A stretch of DNA of 64,000 bases from Alkalibacterium kapii (GTDB taxonomy: Bacteria; Bacillota; Bacilli; Lactobacillales; Carnobacteriaceae_A), in contig NZ_BJUY01000001.1 in NCBI RefSeq assembly GCF_007988865.1, positions 140,913 through 204,912 on the forward strand, given 5' to 3'. The position numbers were made by a program, and so were the translations under genes. The notes beneath the pieces were generated by a model. The model ran no database searches. It was not told the DNA's origin and was given only the letters and a program-made list of their open reading frames with translations. Position 1 is the stretch's first letter; each line of letters begins with the position of its first letter. This document shows, in pieces, positions 58,190 to 64,000 of the stretch.

Positions 58190-59191
58190 TTATGATTCAT
58201 TATCATTCACTGCATCGTCTGCATCGACTTTATTTACTCGAATCAAAACATCTAATGTTTCTGGCTCGATTTTATTAATACCCTCTGTTGCATTTAACGG
58301 TATCGTACGTATGGTAGATTCTGTCACTCCAGAAAGATCAACCTCTACACTATAGTTTTTCAACTCTTCTATAATATCAGATTCTCCGGTAATCGTCACG
58401 TTCTCCGGTTCACCCTGAGCATTTTCTAATGTGTATTCATAATCTTTATTTAGTGTGCCTGATTCTTCCAGTACGATCGGTACTGTTTTTTGTATGCCTT
58501 TAACTGGTATGGTCACATCAATTGTTTGAGGGGTGATATTCACATTTAAAGGATCCCCCATGTCATCAAGCACCAGTACATTCAGAGTCATTTCGATATC
58601 TTCAGTGATATTTCCCTCTTCAGGCATTACGACGACCATAACATCACTGATTTCTTCCATAGTAGATAACGCTCCTGACACAGTCACAGTTTCACTTGAG
58701 AGTATAGGACTTTCGGATGTGTAGCCTTCTTCCAGATGTGCATTTTCGTTGAATTCTACCCGCACTTCATAATCTTTTACTCGCTTTTCCTCGATTTCAA
58801 GTAAGACTTCCGAAGGCATGATACTGTACTCAAGCTGATTACTGAGGCCTTCTACTTCGAGAGCTATGGTATGTTGTCCAGGGCCTAACTCATCAAGATT
58901 TGGAGTCTTTATAGTGAAATTCTGGGTCGCGAGAGTCTGTGTTAAAATTGCCTGTGGCCCCTCCAGACGTATGGTTGCTGTTTCTGGTATACCTGAAACG
59001 AAATAAGTATCGCGGTTGACAATGATATCTATTGGCAAGTTGGTTACCACTTCTGAACTTGTTATACTCGCGCCGTCAGTGGGATCGGTTGACAGATTCC
59101 GCGACTCATTCTCAAACGCGACAAAAGAAAACAGGACTAGGGCAAAGAACAGGGCTATGAGTTTGGAAACCCAAGGATTTTCTACATTCAT
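58190..59191 (-). CDS. cdaR: CdaA regulatory protein CdaR (YbbR domains)
   Basis: A 333-aa protein: one N-terminal membrane anchor (about residues 10-25), then an extracytoplasmic part of roughly three to four YbbR repeats rich in threonine, valine and glutamate, with an acidic C-terminus. It modulates the membrane diadenylate cyclase. ATG at 59191 (AAAGGAG ten bases upstream) overlaps the cdaA stop as ATGA; the GTG at 59200 sits too close to that site. Confidence 0.93.
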   Translation of the reverse strand: MNVENPWVSKLIALFFALVLFSFVAFENESRNLSTDPTDGASITSSEVVTNLPIDIIVNRDTYFVSGIPETATIRLEGPQAILTQTLATQNFTIKTPNLDELGPGQHTIALEVEGLSNQLEYSIMPSEVLLEIEEKRVKDYEVRVEFNENAHLEEGYTSESPILSSETVTVSGALSTMEEISDVMVVVMPEEGNITEDIEMTLNVLVLDDMGDPLNVNITPQTIDVTIPVKGIQKTVPIVLEESGTLNKDYEYTLENAQGEPENVTITGESDIIEELKNYSVEVDLSGVTESTIRTIPLNATEGINKIEPETLDVLIRVNKVDADDAVNDNES

Positions 59192-60048
59192 TTCCCCCAC
59201 ACTCCTTTTCTGACAGCTTCTATAAATTGCTGCAAAGGACCTTGTGTCTCTTTTTCTTTTTCCGTCTGCACAATTTCTTTGTTTAAATATTCGACGACTT
59301 CCTCCTGGGTCATATCATTGATGAGATTGCCCCTACGAGAAATACTGATATCGCCTGTCTCTTCTGATACGATCAGCGTGATGGCATCAGAAACCTCAGA
59401 CAGGCCGATTGCTGCACGGTGACGCGTCCCTAATTTCTTGGGTATTGCAGGACTTTCTGAAAGTGGAAGATAGCTTGCAGCTGTGGCCACTTTGAAGTCT
59501 TTTATAATGACGGCACCATCGTGCAAGGGTGTATTTGGTATAAAAATATTAATCAGTAATTCTGATGACAAATCAGCATTGATTGGGATTCCTGTCTCTA
59601 TATATTCCTCAAGACCGGATTCCATTTCGATAGAAATCAATGCACCGATCCGGCGTTTCCCCATATACTGAAGCGCATGGGAAAGGTGTTCCACAACTTG
59701 TTCACTGGGATTGGATTTCCTTTTTCTGCTGAAAACCGATCCTCTGCCTAAATGTTCTAATCCACGCCTCAATTCTGGTTGAAAGATAATAATAAGAGCT
59801 AAAGCTGACCATTGTATGACAAAATCGACAATAAACTCTGTTGTATTTAGTTGAAACAGGACACTTACCAGTTTTAATAGTAAGATGACACCAATTCCTT
59901 TTAGCAGTTCCACGGCACGTGTGCCTTTAACTATTTTCATAAGCTGATACATAAAAAAAGCAACAATTAAAATGTCTATAATATTGATCCCAGTTCGCCA
60001 GGACAATAAACGAGACCAGTCAAATGTTCTCAAAAATTCTATCGGCAT
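59188..60048 (-). CDS. cdaA: Diadenylate cyclase CdaA
   Basis: A 286-aa membrane enzyme making c-di-AMP from two ATP. Three N-terminal membrane segments (about 20-38, 48-66, 75-90) precede the DAC domain, whose motifs DGA (177-179) and RHR (209-211) are intact. c-di-AMP controls potassium, osmolyte and wall homeostasis. GGAGG precedes ATG. It is the first gene of cdaA-cdaR-glmM. Confidence 0.96.
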   Translation of the reverse strand: MPIEFLRTFDWSRLLSWRTGINIIDILIVAFFMYQLMKIVKGTRAVELLKGIGVILLLKLVSVLFQLNTTEFIVDFVIQWSALALIIIFQPELRRGLEHLGRGSVFSRKRKSNPSEQVVEHLSHALQYMGKRRIGALISIEMESGLEEYIETGIPINADLSSELLINIFIPNTPLHDGAVIIKDFKVATAASYLPLSESPAIPKKLGTRHRAAIGLSEVSDAITLIVSEETGDISISRRGNLINDMTQEEVVEYLNKEIVQTEKEKETQGPLQQFIEAVRKGVWGK

Positions 60049-60174
60049 TATGCCACCTCCACAATCTAAACATATACCTTGTCAGTATACCATATAAACA
60101 GGCCATATAAAGAAGTGAATTTTATAGTTTAAAATTAATTCACATACAACTATATCTACTTTTCAAGTATAATC

Positions 60175-60208
60175 AAAAAGACTGTGCAGCAAATGCCGCA
60201 CAGTCTTT
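60175..60208 (-). terminator. Terminator of the tRNA cluster
   Basis: AAAGACTGTGC pairs with GCACAGTCTTT around a GCAAATGC-type loop. On the minus strand it is followed by TTTTTG, just after tRNA-Gln. Confidence 0.9.
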
Positions 60209-60215
60209 CTTATTA

Positions 60216-60287
60216 CTGGGCTACTAGGATTCGAACCTAGGAATGACGGGATCAAAACCCGCTGCCTTACCGCTTGGCTATAGCCCA
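60216..60287 (-). tRNA. tRNA-Gln (UUG)
   Basis: The acceptor stem TGGGCTA/TAGCCCA, the T-arm with GGTTCGAATCC and the anticodon loop TTTTGAT (anticodon TTG) fold into a normal cloverleaf. CCA is not encoded. It is last of four tRNA genes. Confidence 0.95.
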
Positions 60288-60292
60288 ATAAA

Positions 60293-60373
60293 TGGAGGGA
60301 GTAGGATTTGAACCTACGAACCCGAAGGAACGGATTTACAGTCCGCTGCGTTTGGCCACTTCGCTATCCCTCC
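60293..60373 (-). tRNA. tRNA-Tyr (GUA)
   Basis: 81 nt with a long variable arm (class II). Acceptor GGAGGGA/TCCCTCC, anticodon loop CTGTAAA (anticodon GTA), T-arm GGTTCAAATCC. CCA is not encoded. Confidence 0.95.
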
Positions 60374-60386
60374 GTATTATAGATAA

Positions 60387-60459
60387 TGCCGGCTAAAGGA
60401 ATTGAACCCTCGACCCACTGATTACGATTCAGTTGCTCTACCTACTGAGCTAAGCCGGC
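60387..60459 (-). tRNA. tRNA-Thr (CGU)
   Basis: Acceptor GCCGGCT/AGCCGGC, anticodon stem ACTGA/TCAGT with loop ATCGTAA (anticodon CGT), T-arm GGTTCAATTCC. It decodes ACG. CCA is not encoded. Confidence 0.94.
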
Positions 60460-60486
60460 ATTCTTACGCTTTTTATTAAAGCGCTA

Positions 60487-60558
60487 TGACCCCTACGGGA
60501 TTCGAACCCGTGTTACCGCCGTGAAAGGGCGGTGTCTTAACCGCTTGACCAAGGGGCC
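60487..60558 (-). tRNA. tRNA-Glu (UUC)
   Basis: Acceptor GGCCCCT/AGGGGTC (one G-U), anticodon loop CTTTCAC (anticodon TTC), T-arm GGTTCGAATCC. First gene of the Glu-Thr-Tyr-Gln cluster. CCA is not encoded. Confidence 0.95.
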
Positions 60559-60648
60559 AAAATAACCTGTGCTCTTTAAGCACAAGTTATATTCTATAAT
60601 GAAAAGAATAAATTGTCAATGATTTTTACCGAAAAGTTGTTTTAAAAA

Positions 60649-60921
60649 CTATTTCGCATGAATATGATCGTATTTTTCAGGTTTCCGTTCAAATAAAGCT
60701 TCAACGTAAGGGCAAGAAGGTATAATTTTTTTATCCGCCTTTTCCATTTCTGAAACAACACGGTCGACTAATTTCTCTGCTATTCCTTGACCTCTCAATG
60801 ATTGATCGACAAAGGTATGATTAACATCGACCTTATCATCCTTTGGTACATAGGTAATTTCTGCAACTAATTTATCGCCTTCCTTTTTATAAAAACGATT
60901 GTCACCTTTTACAAATTCCAC
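60649..60921 (-). CDS. Small GNAT-like N-acetyltransferase (YjdJ/DUF-type)
   Basis: A 90-aa single-domain protein. YVPKDDKVDVNHTFVDQSLRGQGIAEKLV contains the acetyl-CoA loop RGQGIA (about residues 46-51), and IIPSCPYVEALFERKPEY-like text closes the fold. This is the compact GNAT group that may act on protein or small amines; the substrate is unknown. GTG at 60921 (AAGGAG eight bases upstream) is chosen over GTG at 60930, which overlaps that site. Confidence 0.85.
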   Translation of the reverse strand: MEFVKGDNRFYKKEGDKLVAEITYVPKDDKVDVNHTFVDQSLRGQGIAEKLVDRVVSEMEKADKKIIPSCPYVEALFERKPEKYDHIHAK

Positions 60922-61051
60922 TACACTCACTCCTTATGTCTTTATAAATAAGTGTACCATGAGAGTCGACAAAGTACATTAAATTTGTTTATTTACAGAG
61001 TTTCTCGTTTAGTTTAACGCATTTAACAGATCACTCTGGATGTGTAACTCA

Positions 61052-61102
61052 GAATTATAAAAGAAACATAATCAACTTCTCTATAGGTTTCTTTTATAGT
61101 TC
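61052..61102 (-). terminator. Long hairpin, probable terminator of the UDG-family gene
   Basis: A 16-bp stem (61052-61067 with 61087-61102, one G-U) made of TATAAAAGAAAC and its complement, around a 19-base loop. A/T-rich arms end in TTTTATAATT on the minus strand. It lies ~60 bp after the gene. Confidence 0.55.
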
Positions 61103-61164
61103 TGTTGATTTATACCAACCAACTTCATTTACTGCGCTATCTCTGAGTCTTACCCCTACTTACC

Positions 61165-61743
61165 TTAAATGTGGGCATGCACGATTTTTCGAAGCGCTGG
61201 GACAACGTCTTCTTCGAACCAAGGGTTTTTATTTAACCAGCCGTGATTCAGTGGTGAAGGGTGCACTAGCGGTAGATAATCAGGTAAATATTCTTGATAA
61301 TGTTTTACGGTTTCGGTCAACGTTTTTTTCCTTGTTTTTCCTAAATAATACTTTTGAGCATGACTGCCAACAAGAATGATCGTCTCAAGCTGGGGCATTT
61401 CTTCCAGTATCATAGGATGCCATATTTCCGCAAATCCTTTACGGGGAGGGATATCCCCTGTTTTTGCTTTTCCAGGATAATAAAAATCCATTGGCAGATG
61501 GGCAATCACTTGCGTCTCATAAAATGTTTCTCTTGAAATTCCCATCCATTTCCGTAAACGGTCACCGCTCGGATCATTCCAGAACATTTGCGTTTCTTCA
61601 GCTTTGCGTCCTGGAGCTTGCCCTATAATAGCTATCTTCGCCTCTTTAGACGCCTTGTACAAAGGCTCAATACCTCGATCGGTATAACTGGCATTCATGG
61701 GTTCCGCCATTATTTCTTTTTTTATTTCATTAAAAACTGTCAT
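61165..61743 (-). CDS. Uracil-DNA glycosylase family protein
   Basis: A 192-aa protein of the UDG superfamily, resembling the family 4/5-like group. Motif 1 is GQAPG (41-45), where family 4 has GEAPG. Motif 2 is HPSPLN (161-166). LVGSHAQKYYL is the typical middle strand. No four-cysteine iron-sulfur set is visible, unlike true family 4. It may excise uracil or be a diverged relative. A weak AAAGGA site precedes ATG. Confidence 0.85.
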   Translation of the reverse strand: MTVFNEIKKEIMAEPMNASYTDRGIEPLYKASKEAKIAIIGQAPGRKAEETQMFWNDPSGDRLRKWMGISRETFYETQVIAHLPMDFYYPGKAKTGDIPPRKGFAEIWHPMILEEMPQLETIILVGSHAQKYYLGKTRKKTLTETVKHYQEYLPDYLPLVHPSPLNHGWLNKNPWFEEDVVPALRKIVHAHI

Positions 61744-62414
61744 TTATACAATATATCCTTTCTATTTAAAAGTTCTGGTGTGAATACGACATTTTGATCT
61801 GTGTATATTTATTTACTTCACAGCTTATTCTTGGTAAACGCCACTCTTCTGCAAACAATGAGTCACTCAAGTAGCAGTGACTTTCGATAAACATAGTAAA
61901 AAAAGCAGTCTCAATTCATCTTTTTTAATGTCATAGTGATTCTTCACTGGAAAGTACAACCTTTTTAATTTTTCTAAACTTAATCACTCAACGGAAGCAT
62001 TTTATATGCTGAGTAATGACACCATCAGTATCGATTAGATAGTATGTTTTTTATTGCCTATTCATTCACCAGTAGTGTGTAACATATGTTATTTCTTAAA
62101 TTCACCCCGCTAGTATAATTTCATTATGATAAGTTTGACTTATATTTAGTGTAACATAAACAACATTATCTCTAAGAGGTGTGAAATTACAGGGCTGTGA
62201 AAAAATCAGCGCCGTATATTTAAAATGATTTTTAGTGTGTTAAATGAACTCAGGTTGAACCAAAATCAATTCATAGTTAAGGTTACTCTGGTTCTTTCAT
62301 AGTCATTAAAAAAGGTTACATAAATGAAACCAGTTTACCAAAGACACTTTATAATTACAGGTAAAAACAGGTCCTTTGATTTAAATGACCATATTAAGTA
62401 AATAGGTTAAGATA
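61744..62414. other. Long AT-rich gap without recognised gene
   Basis: About 670 bp between two minus-strand genes. Promoter-like boxes (TTGACT near 62132) and short inverted motifs (ACTCA/TGAGT 24 bp apart near 61987-62015, the same kind of half-sites as in array A) are visible. I see no supported gene or RNA. It could be decayed sequence like the adjacent pseudogene. Confidence 0.4.
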
Positions 62415-62481
62415 CAAAAAACATCTTCAATTATTATCAATATAAAAGAAGATGGCAGATAAGACGTGAACTGAAGATGTC
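62415..62481 (-). terminator. Probable terminator of the padR-DUF1129 unit
   Basis: On the minus strand ACATCTTCA (62480-62472) pairs with TGAAGATGT (62429-62421), followed by six T. The loop is long and contains a competing CATCTTC. Confidence 0.55.
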
Positions 62482-62504
62482 ATTAAAATAAATACACATA
62501 GCAG

Positions 62505-63316
62505 TCAGCTTTCTCTTTTACCCATTACAAAAATGAGTAAGTAAAATACCAAGAGCGAAACACCTAAAACAATCGCTACCCCTGCTTTTCCTTGTGGTGA
62601 GTCAAATAAAACAGAAAAACAATCTATCTAGTCAGGATCCCTAAAATCGCTGAAACGACTAAAACAGGTATGAAGGGCAGCCATATTTCTTTATCTTCTA
62701 CTCTAACGAATATTAGCATGAGTCCGATGGCTATTAAAACAATCAATATAATTCCCAAATTTCCGATTAAATCAGTTGTTAGAGGTGTGGAAGTCAATAG
62801 TGTAATGAGAAAGCCAATAATCAAAGCGCCCACGCCTAATATACCTAATGTAGCTTTGCTACGCTTACCTTTGAATCGATATAATCCTGTACCTATAACC
62901 CAAACTATACCCATTGCCATAACAGACCAGTACAGTGCACTTACAATGAAATGACCAATATCCAGATTTATTTCTGGTGAAACTAGCGCGGGTAAAATAC
63001 TTACTGCACTAAAAGCTCCTAATGCCATAAAGATTATCTTTATAGTATCGAAAATATTTACAGATAATTGACCTATAATTTCATCAGCAACTTTTTCAGG
63101 TTTTCTTCCGAAATATTCTTCAGCTGATATACCTTTTTCTTGTGATTCTAATATATCTTGTAAGATTTCTAATAACATTTCTTCACTTTGACGCTCGTCC
63201 TTAAATAAAGCTCTAGCTCTGATATAAACAAGTAAGTCAGCATAGTATCTTGCATTTTCTTTGTTTAATGACTTCTGTAAAACAGTATTCTTTTTTTATT
63301 AATTCCTTTTTTTCAT
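62505..63316 (-). pseudogene. DUF1129-type membrane protein gene with several frame breaks
   Basis: ATG at 63316 (GGAGG 11 bases upstream) is followed by two in-frame TAA codons (63301-63296). After them the same frame encodes a family-like N-terminus, KENARYYADLLVYIRARALF, and runs on through the ATG at 63178 to a stop at 62624. A shift by one A in each of two A7 runs would restore MKKKELIKKNTVLQ. Past 62624 another frame (62627-62505) encodes LFDSPQGKAGVAIVLG and one more membrane segment ending MGKRES, which would be the sixth. So the gene is probably a decaying or slippage-dependent copy. The intact part, 62624-63178, is 184 residues with five membrane segments. Confidence 0.7.
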
Positions 63317-63317
63317 T

Positions 63318-63650
63318 TTACTGATTCCCTCCTATCAAGTTATCAACACTACTTTTCAACTTAGACCACTGAAGGATGAATTGATTTTTCTCCTTTATAC
63401 CTTCCTTTGTCAGTGAGTAATATTTTCTTTTTGGGCCTGCATCGGATTCCCTCATAATTCCCTTTATTAAATTCTTTTTTTCTAACGAAAGTAAAAGTGG
63501 GTATATAGTTCCTTTGGTAACATCAGTAAATCCAAACTTTGTTAATTCCTCACCTAATTTATAACCATACAACTCCTCTTGATCAAGCAGAAGTAAAATA
63601 CTACCTGATAATATACCTTTCAGCATCTGAGAATTTATTTTATTTTTCAC
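63318..63650 (-). CDS. PadR family transcriptional regulator
   Basis: A 110-aa PadR-type winged-helix regulator. LYGYKLGEEL, TKGTIYPLLLSLEKKNLI (recognition helix and wing start) and GPKRKYYSLTKEG (wing) are present. GTG at 63650 has GGAG seven bases upstream; the ATG at 63656 is one base from that site. It sits one base before the DUF1129 gene; such pairs are common and the regulator usually controls its own operon. The effector is unknown. Confidence 0.9.
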   Translation of the reverse strand: MKNKINSQMLKGILSGSILLLLDQEELYGYKLGEELTKFGFTDVTKGTIYPLLLSLEKKNLIKGIMRESDAGPKRKYYSLTKEGIKEKNQFILQWSKLKSSVDNLIGGNQ

Positions 63651-63682
63651 TCTCATTCTCCTCTAGTTTGCTTAACAAGTTA

Positions 63683-63711
63683 ATTATACTAAACAGACAA
63701 TATCTTGTAAA
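63683..63711 (-). promoter_or_regulatory. padR promoter with palindromic operator candidate
   Basis: Minus strand TTTACA (63711-63706) and consensus TATAAT (63688-63683) lie 17 bp apart. ACAAGATATTGT in the spacer has ACAA/TTGT arms four bases apart, a possible PadR site for autoregulation. Confidence 0.75.
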
Positions 63712-63824
63712 ACATAATAGCGCTGAATTTTTACACACATTGCCCCTGCCACTATGGTTCGACATACAATACCCTTTTTTGCTTACGTATCGTGGTACAA
63801 AATTATTCGCCTATCTATAATTAA

Positions 63825-63871
63825 AAAAACTCGTTATCTATCATATTAGTTTTGATAGATAACGAGTTTTT
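63825..63871. terminator. Strong bidirectional terminator
   Basis: A perfect 19-bp stem (63825-63843 with 63853-63871) around a 9-base loop, flanked by A and T runs. On the minus strand it ends the tRNA-Thr transcript coming from the right. Confidence 0.93.
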
Positions 63872-63907
63872 ACTTATTTTAATTTCTTAGTAAAGTTTAT
63901 AGAAGTA

Positions 63908-63980
63908 AGCCACTTGCCGGATTTGAACCGGCGACCTCATCCTTACCATGGATGCGCTCTACCTACTGAGCTAAAGCGGC
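63908..63980 (-). tRNA. tRNA-Thr (GGU)
   Basis: Acceptor GCCGCTT/AAGTGGC (one G-U), anticodon stem CATCC/GGATG with loop ATGGTAA (anticodon GGT), T-arm GGTTCAAATCC. It decodes ACC/ACU. CCA is not encoded. A tRNA or rRNA operon probably continues to the right. Confidence 0.95.
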
Positions 63981-64000
63981 TGATTATACTCAAAAAAGTA

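Noticed and set aside
61987..62015. Fourth 52-bp array
   Set aside because: A single ACTCA/TGAGT pair is present, with no repetition at 52 bp.

Overview
The window is a gene-dense stretch of AT-rich, low-GC Gram-positive DNA. Its gene content points to a facultatively anaerobic, fermentative member of Lactobacillales: murB next to potABCD, a PTS sucrose operon, a Leloir operon, cdaA-cdaR-glmM, Rex, CIRCE-controlled groESL and a PepC aminopeptidase. The proteins most resemble those of Carnobacteriaceae (Alkalibacterium/Marinilactibacillus type), but this is a family-level impression without any database search. No phage, insertion sequence, CRISPR array or rRNA gene was seen.

Layout. 1-3.4 kb: truncated pyrimidine-nucleoside phosphorylase, then kbl-tdh (threonine to glycine). 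3.8-10.7 kb (minus): rpiA, potABCD, a Gfo/Idh/MocA oxidoreductase, murB. 10.9-13.7 kb: a yybP-ykoY-type (Mn2+) riboswitch with terminator in front of a P2A ATPase. 13.8-17.2 kb: DnaQ-like exonuclease, GNAT, tsaE, MBL-fold hydrolase, asparaginase. 17.2-21.9 kb (minus): acyl-ACP thioesterase, scrR, scrA, scrB, with promoter and operator in front of scrA. 22.2-33.9 kb: AbgT transporter, PepC, Alr, a LysM-3D wall protein, a FetAB-like ABC exporter, YitT, an amidohydrolase, a GT32 glycosyltransferase and a CAP protein. 34-39.3 kb: nitrilase homologue lacking its catalytic cysteine, then a polyprenyl synthase, an Ndh2 with C-terminal membrane domain, and a UbiA prenyltransferase. These last three match part of the flavin-based extracellular electron transfer (EET) locus. 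39.4-48.7 kb: groES-groEL, ydiL, ydiK, rex, ydiF, tsaD, two rimI-like genes and tsaB, close to the Bacillus order. 48.9-54.8 kb: CsbD-like protein, a uronate-dehydrogenase-like SDR, and galK-galT-galM-galR. 55-60 kb: zinc peptidase, DUF456, and the c-di-AMP operon cdaA-cdaR-glmM. 60.2-64 kb: tRNA-Glu, Thr, Tyr, Gln; GNAT; UDG-family protein; padR with a broken DUF1129 gene; tRNA-Thr.

The most unusual signal is non-coding. Three of the eleven convergent (3'-3') gene junctions are enlarged by tandem arrays with a 52-bp period: 3.46-3.77, 23.94-24.30 and 45.58-45.85 kb. The other eight hold only a compact bidirectional terminator. The arrays differ in sequence but share a geometry of alternating inverted half-sites, ACTC/GAGT at 22+30 bp or CCTTT/AAAGG at 24+28 bp. 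The 52-bp phase is kept where the sequence has drifted, and 52 bp is about five turns of B-DNA.

Start sites were often moved inside the longest open frame, to the codon with a well-spaced Shine-Dalgarno sequence. Such choices are stated per gene.
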